Shown piece by piece: positions 8,477-16,757 of a stretch of 64,000 bases of DNA. Under the pieces are notes generated by a model. The model searched no databases. It was given only the letters and a program-made list of their open reading frames with translations, and had not been told where the DNA came from. The stretch spans positions 369,202 to 433,201 of the forward strand of contig CAWHVW010000001.1 of assembly GCA_963832965.1 (NCBI GenBank), read 5' to 3'. Each line of letters opens with the position of its first letter. Position 1 is the first letter of the stretch. The stretch is from CAWACP01 sp963832965 (GTDB lineage: Bacteria > Acidobacteriota > Terriglobia > Bryobacterales > Bryobacteraceae). A program made the translations under genes and the position numbers.

Positions 8477-9697
8477 TTACGATTTGACAGGACCTTTAGC
8501 TCTTACAAACCAGTCGGGGCGCATGCATGGCTGCTCGATGGCGCGGTAGAAGACGATACAGACGGCCAGAACCATTGGAGTCATGATGAGCGCCTGGATG
8601 GCGAGGCGGACTTCGAAGGTGAGGCCCTGTCCGATTTGCTCGGTGACGGAGCCGAGGGCGGCGATGGCGTAATTGTGCAGCAGGTAGATGGAATAACACA
8701 TGCCGCCGATGGAAGCCACCCACAGATTCGCGAACATCCCGCTGGAAATGCTTCCGTAGAACGCCGCCACGTAGAGCAGCAGGATGATGGCGGGCAAGGC
8801 GACCGCCACTGCTTCCGGCCACTCGACCAGCAGCACAGCGAGAGTTGGCCACGCGACCGCCGTGGCGATATCCCATTGGCGGTTCCGGTGCTGGGCCATG
8901 GGGAAGAGGAGAAACAATTCGGCGAGCAGGAAGCCCGTCAGGAAATATTGGATATTGCCCAGCAAGCTGAGATGAGCCATCCATGTGGCGAGATTGCCCC
9001 GGGACACGTCCATGTTCGTCCAGGGCCATTGAACGGCGGCCACGGTTATCGCCACGACGATCAACGCTCGCCGCAGCCACGCCTTGCGAATGGCGAAGAC
9101 GAGGGCCAGTGCGGGCGCGAGAAGGTAGAACTGAACCTCCACTTCGAGCGACCAGGCAATGGGATTGATGCTGCTGAGTTCCCGATAGATCAGGCCGTGC
9201 AGGTATATCAGGCTGGCGCCGAGGTGCGGAAGCATCTCCGCGACGGTTCCGCGATGACTGAGATCCTTCATTGCGAACAGCAGGAGCATGGCGGCGATGT
9301 AAGGCGGCTCCAGACGCGTTACCCGGCGCACTAAATAACGCTTTACGGAGACCCGGGGCCCGGCCTGCAGCCAGAAGCGGGCGAAGGGGAGTCCAAGAAT
9401 CATTCCGCTGATGGCGAAGAAGAGCGGAACGCCGATGTTCAACTGCCGGGTAAGGGCGAAGAGCCAGGATTGCGGCGCGGGCGCTCCGGGGGGGTTGTGC
9501 CGGACGACGTCTCCGGCCAGATGGAAGAGAAAGACGAACAGGATGGCGACGAACCGAAGGCCATCCAGCTCCGGGATGTACAGACCAGAACTGGTATGAC
9601 GCCGCAGGCTGAGGAAGAATGAACGGAGGCGCGACGTTGCCACGGAAGCATTCATGGTCGCATATTGCGCAGGCGCGGCGAGGGACGAAAATTTCAC
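8477..9697 (-). CDS. Acyltransferase 3 family membrane protein (OafA/YrhL-like)
   Basis: Up to 406 aa. The family signature PELDGLRFVAILFVFLFH lies near residues 42-59, with the catalytic-type His at its end. About ten membrane helices follow. These proteins transfer acyl groups from a cytoplasmic donor to extracytoplasmic sugars such as cell-surface polysaccharides. The frame opens at a GTG at 9697; an ATG at 9655 (MNASVATS) is an equally plausible start. It converges on the ACP/MaoC-SDR pair with a 46-bp gap, so the three genes may form one acyl-decoration module. Confidence 0.85.
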   Translation of the reverse strand: MKFSSLAAPAQYATMNASVATSRLRSFFLSLRRHTSSGLYIPELDGLRFVAILFVFLFHLAGDVVRHNPPGAPAPQSWLFALTRQLNIGVPLFFAISGMILGLPFARFWLQAGPRVSVKRYLVRRVTRLEPPYIAAMLLLFAMKDLSHRGTVAEMLPHLGASLIYLHGLIYRELSSINPIAWSLEVEVQFYLLAPALALVFAIRKAWLRRALIVVAITVAAVQWPWTNMDVSRGNLATWMAHLSLLGNIQYFLTGFLLAELFLLFPMAQHRNRQWDIATAVAWPTLAVLLVEWPEAVAVALPAIILLLYVAAFYGSISSGMFANLWVASIGGMCYSIYLLHNYAIAALGSVTEQIGQGLTFEVRLAIQALIMTPMVLAVCIVFYRAIEQPCMRPDWFVRAKGPVKS

Positions 9698-9751
9698 TTG
9701 CCGGTCCGCAAAAAAGGCGCATAATCATTCAAATCGCGCCTGGAGGCGACC

Positions 9752-10882
9752 ATGGAACTCCGAAGGGTGGTTCTTGTCGCAGTAATCTCCGCTCCTGGCG
9801 CCTTGGCGTACGGCCAGGTGATACAAGGAACGACGCAGGGGGCCGCCGCCGAGATGGGGAGCCAGGAGCGGGTGACGTATTTCTCAGGTAGTGTAACGAT
9901 GGAAGACGGCACGGCGCCGCCCGACGGAGCACGGCTCCAGCGGGTGTGCAACGGGCGGTCGCGGGACGAAGGGTGGACCGACGCGAATGGGCATTTCTGG
10001 TTCAAGGTTGGGAGGAACGACGACGGCTCGCAGTTGGGGGACGCCGCGGAGGCCGCCAGCCGGCCGGTGAGCCCGGACAAGCCGCTTGGTTATGCTTTCT
10101 CGGACCCAATCACCAATGAATTGGAAGATTGCGAGCTGGAGGTGGTGCTGGCCGGCTACCGGGCCGACCGGGTCAGCCTGAAAGTGGCCGGCGTGGGCGC
10201 CACGAACCTGGGGACGCTGGTTCTGCACCCAATCTCCAAAGTGAGCACGCTCACGGTGAGCGCGACGACGATGCTGGCGCCCGCGAATGCCCGCAAAGCC
10301 TATGAGCGGGGTCTGGAGGCGTTACATCTGAAGAAATGGGAGGCCGCGGCGGCTAGTTTCGCGAAGGCGGTGCAGGCCTATCCGAAGTTTGCGGTGGCGT
10401 GGTATGAACTAGGGGAGGCGCGTCTGGGTCACGCCGATATCGCGGGCGCGGCGGAAGCGTGGCGGGAGTCGGCAAAGGCCGATCCGAAGTTTGTGCGGCC
10501 CTGGGAGAGGCTGACCGCGTTTGCGGACCAGAAGCAGGACTGGGCGGAATCGGCGAAGTCGTCGGATGCATGGCTCCAGCTGGATGGCGAGGATTACCCG
10601 GGGGCGTGGCTGTACAATGCCATCGCCAAGGCCAGGCTGGGACGGGTGGGTGAGGCGGAGCATTCCGCGCGGGAAGGAATACGGTTGGACAAGGACCAGA
10701 AGATTCCCCGCCTGCGATACGTGCTGGGCCTGATCCTGCTACAGAAACATGAGTACACGGAATCCGCGGAGTGCTTCCGGAATTATCTGAAGCTGGCTCC
10801 GGAGGCGCGCGATGCCGGTGCGGTGCGGGAGCAGCTTTCGGAGTTCGAAAACCTGGCCGCGACGAAACGTCCGGGCGAATGA
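9752..10882 (+). CDS. Secreted TPR protein with carboxypeptidase-regulatory-like domain
   Basis: 376 aa. Residues 1-22 form a signal peptide (RRVVLVAVISAPGALAYGQ). Residues about 45-155 form a beta domain of the carboxypeptidase-regulatory type (GRSRDEGWTDANGHFWFKV and LELEVVLAGYRADRVSL-like strands). Residues about 175-365 contain TPR units (AYERGLEALHLKKWEAA, FAVAWYELGEARLG). Probably periplasmic or surface-exposed and a protein-interaction platform. It is divergently transcribed from the acyltransferase across 54 bp. Confidence 0.8.
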   Translation: MELRRVVLVAVISAPGALAYGQVIQGTTQGAAAEMGSQERVTYFSGSVTMEDGTAPPDGARLQRVCNGRSRDEGWTDANGHFWFKVGRNDDGSQLGDAAEAASRPVSPDKPLGYAFSDPITNELEDCELEVVLAGYRADRVSLKVAGVGATNLGTLVLHPISKVSTLTVSATTMLAPANARKAYERGLEALHLKKWEAAAASFAKAVQAYPKFAVAWYELGEARLGHADIAGAAEAWRESAKADPKFVRPWERLTAFADQKQDWAESAKSSDAWLQLDGEDYPGAWLYNAIAKARLGRVGEAEHSAREGIRLDKDQKIPRLRYVLGLILLQKHEYTESAECFRNYLKLAPEARDAGAVREQLSEFENLAATKRPGE

Positions 10883-11007
10883 AAAGCGTAGATACCGTCA
10901 AGTCCGTGGCCCAGGATACGTCTCCAGGCTGAATCCTGAGTGCGCCCCAGGATCTCCCTGGAAAGGTTCGGCAAGAGAATCCCACAGGAAGACCCACTGT
11001 ATATCGA

Positions 11008-11499
11008 ATGAGGTTTTTGGAAATGTCTTCCAACCTACCAGCGACAAACTTGTCCGAACAATTCTGTGGCGCTATGTTCCACATTGGCTATCCAACCTCC
11101 CCGGAAGCCCGCACGGACGATGTCTGGCTGACCGGCTTGACCAAGGCGCAGGAAGAAGCCTGTTGCGCCGCCCTGAAGGACTTTCTGGGAAGGCACGACC
11201 TGGCCTCCTGGGGGCTCCATGTGACCCTCAGCGAGGACGGACCGCAGACCTGGCAGCTCGACATGTCAGCGGTGGCCTCGCGCGAATTCGATTCGCGGCT
11301 GCGATCGGACCGTTTCACTCTGGATGAGACGGTGGACCGGACGCGGGATCTGGCGCGGATCGTGGACCGGTATCTGGAGGCCCACTACAACGCTTGCATG
11401 AGCGCCAGGGCGATGTCTCAGCGGCCGGATCGCAAGCCCGGAAGCCGGCGAGCGTCCAGGCCTATGTCCATGCCCAGGCCGGGGACAGCGGCACACTAA
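11008..11499 (+). CDS. Hypothetical protein
   Basis: 163 aa; family not recognised. Residues 1-125 look like a small globular alpha/beta protein with two neighbouring cysteines (EEACCAALKDF) and aromatic motifs SWGLHVTLSEDGPQTWQL. The last 35 residues are basic and proline-rich (low complexity), so the natural product may be shorter. ATGs at 11008 and 11023 (MSSNLPATN) are both possible. No partner is evident; the UbiA gene converges on it 20 bp downstream. Confidence 0.5.
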   Translation: MRFLEMSSNLPATNLSEQFCGAMFHIGYPTSPEARTDDVWLTGLTKAQEEACCAALKDFLGRHDLASWGLHVTLSEDGPQTWQLDMSAVASREFDSRLRSDRFTLDETVDRTRDLARIVDRYLEAHYNACMSARAMSQRPDRKPGSRRASRPMSMPRPGTAAH

Positions 11500-11519
11500 G
11501 CTGGTCTTTGACGGCTCTG

Positions 11520-12443
11520 TTAGTGTCGCGGAGATGAGGCGATGAGAAGGGCCGCGGCCATGATCAGCCCGAGCACCGCGTAGAGCGCGCGGTAGCGGAC
11601 CTGCAGCCGCCGGATGCTTTCGAAGGTAAGCCCCGCGCGCAGAGCCCGCAGGGACCAATAGAGATGCATCGGGTAAAGCGCGGCGACCAGCAGCAGGGCG
11701 CGCGGCACGACGCCGTGGAACGCAAGCACGACCAATAAGACATCCGCACACGTAAAAAGGACAAGCCCAGCGGCGAAGCTTCTTGCTGTGCCGAAAGTCA
11801 CGGCGTTGGTCCTGATGCCATTGCGGAGGTCACTCTCGCGGTCCCGCGCCTCGTGGGTGAGGTGGCCGGCCACAAACACGAGCGCGAAAAAAGACCCGAT
11901 TTCCAGACCGCGTACATCGATTGCACTGAACAGCGAGTACCCGAGCAGGAAGTGCAGGACGCCCCCGATGAAATGGAGGGCCGAGTTCAGCAGAGGAACA
12001 CCCTTCACATGAGACGCGGGAGCGGAATATAGCGCGCTCAGGCCGGCGATGGCCAGGGCGATGCCCACAGTGCGCAAGCCGAAAGGGCTGAGCAGCAGGA
12101 GGCTCAGCGCAAGCAGGGCCATCCAGAGCCAGCCCACGGCGGCGCGGCGAATACCCCTGGCCATGAACACTCCGCTGGTCCGGTTGGGGTCCTGGAGATC
12201 GGCGGTCATGCCGGACCAATCGTTGATCACGAAGACGTGAGCCAGCAGGCAACAACCGCCGGCGGCGAAGAGGGGAAGGGCTACGGCTTTTTCGGCCGTG
12301 AGCCGGCCGATTGAGAAGAGCGCGCCGAGCAGGGGAGGGCCCTGCAGCACGAGTACCTCGTCGAAACGAATACAGGACAGCAGGCGGCGGAGCGGCTGAA
12401 GGGCTGCAGTGGTTCCCGAAGCAGTCTCCACCTCAGACGCCAT
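11520..12443 (-). CDS. UbiA-family prenyltransferase
   Basis: 307 aa from the ATG at 12443 (MASEVETASG), chosen because it overlaps the stop of the upstream gene by 11 bp, a typical coupling. About eight membrane helices are present. The first Asp-rich loop reads NDWSGMTADLQDPNR and the second EARDRESDLRNGIRT; these are the two Mg-diphosphate-binding motifs of UbiA proteins, here in variant form. UbiA enzymes join prenyl chains to aromatic or other acceptors in the membrane. The acceptor cannot be told. Coupling to the large membrane protein 12433-15156 suggests a shared pathway. Confidence 0.85.
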   Translation of the reverse strand: MASEVETASGTTAALQPLRRLLSCIRFDEVLVLQGPPLLGALFSIGRLTAEKAVALPLFAAGGCCLLAHVFVINDWSGMTADLQDPNRTSGVFMARGIRRAAVGWLWMALLALSLLLLSPFGLRTVGIALAIAGLSALYSAPASHVKGVPLLNSALHFIGGVLHFLLGYSLFSAIDVRGLEIGSFFALVFVAGHLTHEARDRESDLRNGIRTNAVTFGTARSFAAGLVLFTCADVLLVVLAFHGVVPRALLLVAALYPMHLYWSLRALRAGLTFESIRRLQVRYRALYAVLGLIMAAALLIASSPRH

Positions 12444-15156
12444 GGTGCACGCGGTTCCTTCCAGCGACCGCATTCTCGAAATAGAGCCTGAGCCAGAGGG
12501 CATAACCGACATCCTCCGACCAGTAGAACCGTCGGACCGAGGCGCTGAGATCGTTGTGGTAGAGCAGGGGCGGGGCCTGGCGGAGAGGCGAGAAATCGTC
12601 GTGAGAGAGACTGCGCAGCATATCCGCGACCTCAGGCGAGGCGGGCGCCGGACCGCCCACGCCCTGAATACGCTGCAGCATCGCGGCGGCGGCGATCCAG
12701 ACCTGCTGTCCGGGAACGGCCGTATGCAACCGCGACGGCGGCAGTGGCAGCGGGCAACCGGCGGTTTGCAGGTCGGCCTGGCGGAGGATGGGTATCAGGG
12801 GGGCGGTCTGATAGTAGACCCAGATGCGGCTGTCGCCGATTGCTTGTCCCAGAGCGTGGCATAGGGCGCGAGCGGCGGGCGGGTCCGCATGCGCGAGGAG
12901 CATGAGCACGTGCATCTGGATGCCAATGTCGGCAGGGTTGGGGTCCTTGCCCGGGTCGATGCACTCGTAGTGGTCCTGGGGGGCGAGCCATGTCCGGTAA
13001 AGACCATCCGGCGTGCGGTAGCGAGCGAGGGTAGCGAGGGCGCTGGCCAAGAGGCCGGGGTGGGGGCCGGGAGCGATCCTCCAAACGAGGGCGGTGTCAT
13101 CGGCATCGGGCGTGATGACGCAGCCGAGGGTGCCGATGGTGGGCGCGCCGGGCAGGCCGTGGTAGCGAACGAGTCCTCCGTCCTCAATCTGGGCGGCGAG
13201 AAAATGACGGGCCCGCTGCACGTTGCCGCTCAGGCCGGCCGCGGCCGCCACGGGATTGAGAACGTCGATCATGATGGAGGTGAGGAAGGTGTTCATCTCC
13301 ACGCGCGGACGCTCAAAGCGCGGTTCTTTGGTGAAGGAAGTAAGCCAATAGCCGGGGACCTGCTGATGGCTGGCAAGAACGGCAGCCGCGCGCCGGGCAC
13401 TGAGGGCGAGGTCAGCACTCTCCGCGCCGCCGGCGTTCAGGCCGGTGCGAACCACAGCGGGCGGTTGCACCGGCACGGTGAAGCGCCGCTGGGCGAGGAA
13501 GCGCTGCTCACCGCCCTCGTACGCTTGCGCGAGAGCGGAGAGAACGTGCTCTCCCGGAGCCAAATTGCGCGGCGGGATGGAGACGCGCCAGCCGCTGGGG
13601 CTGGTGTAGCCGAGAGCGCGGGTAACGTCGGGCCGCGGGAAGAAGCTGGCGGTGGATACCACCGCCTGGCCATCGAGCAGGACAGTCACCTGCCGAGGCG
13701 AATGTCCAGCGGCGAGCGCCCATCCGGCGGCGTCGATTTCCATGGCGCCGGCGACACCGGTTGTAGTGATGAGGTCGAGGCTGCCGCGCACGTCGACAGC
13801 CAGCTCAAACGGAGCCGGCGCATGCCGCAACTCGGCGATGAACGGAGTATTCCGGAGGTCCCAGGCGGCGTGCATGCGGGCGGGTCCCTGAGCGAAGGCG
13901 TAAATAGCGGAGTCGCTCGCGCCGATGTACCAGAATGCGCCGATTGCCTGGATGGCGATGGCCACGCCGACGGCCGAGACGAACAGGATGCGGCCCGCGC
14001 CGCGCATCGCGCTCACGCCTGGCGGTAGCATCCAGAGCAGGACGGGCAGGAAGTCGGTGAGCCAGCGCGGACCCCAGGAAGCGCCCTGAATCCAGTCCGC
14101 CTTCGCGTATAGCAGGACCTGGAGGACCATGGCGAAGCCGACAGCTTTGGTGAGGTTTCGGGCGGGGAGATCGCGCAGGGCCCGAGGCACGCAAAAAGGA
14201 AGAGCGAGCAGGAAGGGCGAAAAAACGAACAGGCCTCGTGTCGGGCTGAAGAGCAGCCCGGCGAGTCCGGACAGGAGGTCATGTTTGAAGAAATGCCGCG
14301 CTTTGTCGACCAGTGCGTAGGCGCCCGCTACATTGCCTACAATCCCGAGGTTATAGGCCAGCAGGAGAGCCCCCGGCAGCGCAGCCGCAGCCACCAGCAG
14401 AGGCGCGAGGCGCCGGGCCCACCGGAGGCCGTAGATTCCAAGCGCCGCCGCGAGGATGGCATCGGGCGGGCGGTTGCATGCAATGAGGCCGCAGATCAGA
14501 CCCGCGGCGAGCGCCGAGCGAGCCGTACACGGACCGGTGAGAAGGAAAAGCGCGGCGACTATCAGTAACTCGCTCAGCCCGTGCTGCCAGAGGGCCTGGC
14601 TGCTGACGACCCAGGTGGTGGTGCCGAACGCATAGGCAACCGTCAGCAGGAGGGCAATGGGGCGCGCCGCTCGCCGCCGCAGGAGCAGATAGAGAAGCGC
14701 CGCCGACATCGCGGCGAGCAGCGATGCGGAGAGCTTTTCCATGACTCTGGCGACGCGCTCCAGGCGAGGCTGATCCCAGCCAGTGGTGTTGAGATAAAGG
14801 ACCGCCGGCAGATACAACGGCGCGATGATCACCGGAACGACCACCGGGTAAAGGGAGACGGCGTGTCCCCCACGGGCCCGGACGATCCAATAGGCGGTCC
14901 CGGTTCGCTCGCCTGGGCGGGGAATGGCCCACCCTTGCGCGGTGAGGGTGGCGATGGGATCCAGAAGAATGGTGTGGTAGCGCCAGATTCCAAAAGGGAG
15001 ATAGCGCGCCGCGTAAGTGTCGCCGGCGTTAATCGACCGCAGGTTCGCGTTGTATACCAGCAGGCAGAGGAGCCCCAGCAGCAGGCTGGCCTTCAGGTCG
15101 CGGCGGGATCGCGCGGGTGTGGCGGCAGGCAAGTTACTGTGGCTAACTTCGGGCAA
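12433..15156 (-). CDS. Large GT-C-like polytopic membrane protein with C-terminal alpha/alpha toroid-like domain bearing a DxDD motif
   Basis: 907 aa. Residues 20-420 contain about ten or eleven hydrophobic helices with an early luminal loop (AGDTYAARYLPFG) and CNRPPDAIL, resembling lipid-linked-sugar glycosyltransferases of the GT-C fold. Residues about 430-570 look like a soluble beta domain. Residues about 580-895 are helical and resemble an alpha/alpha toroid; they contain TPDADDTALVW near residue 683, a match to the DxDD(TA) acid motif of class II terpene cyclases. No QW repeats are obvious, so the toroid may be a prenyltransferase/cyclase relative or a glycan-acting barrel. It is coupled to the UbiA gene downstream. 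The GT-C assignment is moderate and the cyclase idea speculative. Confidence 0.6.
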   Translation of the reverse strand: MPEVSHSNLPAATPARSRRDLKASLLLGLLCLLVYNANLRSINAGDTYAARYLPFGIWRYHTILLDPIATLTAQGWAIPRPGERTGTAYWIVRARGGHAVSLYPVVVPVIIAPLYLPAVLYLNTTGWDQPRLERVARVMEKLSASLLAAMSAALLYLLLRRRAARPIALLLTVAYAFGTTTWVVSSQALWQHGLSELLIVAALFLLTGPCTARSALAAGLICGLIACNRPPDAILAAALGIYGLRWARRLAPLLVAAAALPGALLLAYNLGIVGNVAGAYALVDKARHFFKHDLLSGLAGLLFSPTRGLFVFSPFLLALPFCVPRALRDLPARNLTKAVGFAMVLQVLLYAKADWIQGASWGPRWLTDFLPVLLWMLPPGVSAMRGAGRILFVSAVGVAIAIQAIGAFWYIGASDSAIYAFAQGPARMHAAWDLRNTPFIAELRHAPAPFELAVDVRGSLDLITTTGVAGAMEIDAAGWALAAGHSPRQVTVLLDGQAVVSTASFFPRPDVTRALGYTSPSGWRVSIPPRNLAPGEHVLSALAQAYEGGEQRFLAQRRFTVPVQPPAVVRTGLNAGGAESADLALSARRAAAVLASHQQVPGYWLTSFTKEPRFERPRVEMNTFLTSIMIDVLNPVAAAAGLSGNVQRARHFLAAQIEDGGLVRYHGLPGAPTIGTLGCVITPDADDTALVWRIAPGPHPGLLASALATLARYRTPDGLYRTWLAPQDHYECIDPGKDPNPADIGIQMHVLMLLAHADPPAARALCHALGQAIGDSRIWVYYQTAPLIPILRQADLQTAGCPLPLPPSRLHTAVPGQQVWIAAAAMLQRIQGVGGPAPASPEVADMLRSLSHDDFSPLRQAPPLLYHNDLSASVRRFYWSEDVGYALWLRLYFENAVAGRNRVHHGV

Positions 15157-15182
15157 CCGCCGATTATAGCCTAACGGCGCAG

Positions 15183-16757
15183 TTGCGGAGGCGGCTGGTT
15201 TCTAGTACGTTCGTGCACGTGCACAGAGTGAAGTGGGTTTGCGGGGCGATGGCCGGCGCGGCCGCCATTGCGATCTGCCTGTCCGGCCTGCCGGGGAGCG
15301 GCGCTCCCGCGGGCGCGGAGACGATTCGAGTGGAAAAGGGCGCGCCAACCCACCCATTCCCTCATTTCTGGGAGCAGATGTTCGGCTCAGGCCGGGCCAT
15401 TCTGTCACTGCGGGACGCTTATCGCGAGGACTTGCGGGCCACCCGGCGGATCACCGGCTTCCGCTACGTCCGGTTCCACGGCATCCTGGACGACGAAGTG
15501 GGCGTGTACGGCAAGGACGCGCAGGGGCAGGCCGTCTACAATTTCTCCTATCTTGATGACATCTTCGACGGGCTGCTGGCCAATGGCGTACGCCCTTTCG
15601 TGGAGCTGAGCTTCATGCCCGCGGCGCTGGCGGCGTCGCAGACACCGCACGGTTTCTGGTACCGGCCCCTGCCAAATCCACCGAGCGACTATGGGCGCTG
15701 GAGCGAACTGGTATACCAGGTGGCGCATCACGCCATGGAGCGGTATGGCGCGAATGAGGTGAGGCGATGGTATTTCGAGGTATGGAACGAGCCGAACATT
15801 GACTTCTGGACGGGTGAGCCGAGACAGGCGAGCTACTTCGAGCTCTACGATGCGGCGGCAAGGGGAGTGAAACGCGCCGATGCGAGGCTGCGGGTGGGAG
15901 GACCGGCGACAGCCCAGGCGGCGTGGATTCCGGATCTGATCGCGCATTGCCAGCGGGAGCGCGTGCCGCTGGATTTTGTCTCCACGCACGTGTATGGAAA
16001 CGACACCGCGGAGAACGTGTTCGGCACGAGCGAGACGATTCCGCGAGCGGACATGGTGGCCCGCGCGGTGCGCACAGTCCACGACGAGGTTGCGGCATCC
16101 GCCCGGCCTGAACTGCCCATTTACTGGAGCGAGTACAACGCCAGTTACATGAGTGAGCCCGACGTGGAGGATGCGCCATTCATGGGGCCGTGGCTGGCGA
16201 ACAACATCCGGCAGTGCGACGGACTCACGACGGCCATGTCCTACTGGACCTTTTCGGACGTGTTCGAGGAACAGGGCGTGGTGAAGACGCCGTTTTACGG
16301 GGGGTATGGGTTGATCGCCGCGGGGCATATTCCCAAGGCGTCGTTTAATGCATTCGCGTTGCTGCACGATCTGGGGACGGAGCGAATCGCGATTACTTCC
16401 AACTCGGCGCTGGCCACGCGCAGGAAGGACGGGACACTGGCCATGGCGGTGTGGAACTACTGGCCGCCGGAGGATGCGGGCGAAGCGCGCGATTTCCGGA
16501 TTGAGGTGGAGGACGCACCCGCGGATGCAACCGCGAGTATACGGATTGTGGACGCGGGCCACGGCTCAGCGCAAGCGCTGTGGAAGCGGATGGGCAGCCC
16601 GAGCGGGCCGACGCGCGAGCAGCAGCGGGAGCTGATTCATGCCGCGGCACCGCCAGTGGCCGAAGTCAAAGCGCTCACCAACGGAAGGCTCATGCTGAAT
16701 CTGGCGCCGCACGCGCTGGCGCTGCTGGAGATTCGCCCGGCTACGGGCGGCCGGTGA
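15183..16757 (+). CDS. Glycoside hydrolase family 39-like beta-xylosidase
   Basis: Up to 524 aa, secreted. The TIM-barrel catalytic pair is visible: acid/base Glu in FEVWNEPNIDFW (about residue 200) and nucleophile Glu in IYWSEYNASY (about residue 317). FPHFWEQMFGSGRA at the mature N-terminus and RYVRFHGILDDE are typical of GH39. A C-terminal beta domain follows (about 410-520). The frame opens with TTG at 15183. Starting at GTG 15228 or ATG 15249 would give a cleaner signal peptide (MAGAAAIAICLSGLPG). Acts outside the cytoplasm on xylan-type oligosaccharides (family knowledge). Its 3' end overlaps the convergent GH9 gene by 17 bp. Confidence 0.88.
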   Translation: MRRRLVSSTFVHVHRVKWVCGAMAGAAAIAICLSGLPGSGAPAGAETIRVEKGAPTHPFPHFWEQMFGSGRAILSLRDAYREDLRATRRITGFRYVRFHGILDDEVGVYGKDAQGQAVYNFSYLDDIFDGLLANGVRPFVELSFMPAALAASQTPHGFWYRPLPNPPSDYGRWSELVYQVAHHAMERYGANEVRRWYFEVWNEPNIDFWTGEPRQASYFELYDAAARGVKRADARLRVGGPATAQAAWIPDLIAHCQRERVPLDFVSTHVYGNDTAENVFGTSETIPRADMVARAVRTVHDEVAASARPELPIYWSEYNASYMSEPDVEDAPFMGPWLANNIRQCDGLTTAMSYWTFSDVFEEQGVVKTPFYGGYGLIAAGHIPKASFNAFALLHDLGTERIAITSNSALATRRKDGTLAMAVWNYWPPEDAGEARDFRIEVEDAPADATASIRIVDAGHGSAQALWKRMGSPSGPTREQQRELIHAAAPPVAEVKALTNGRLMLNLAPHALALLEIRPATGGR

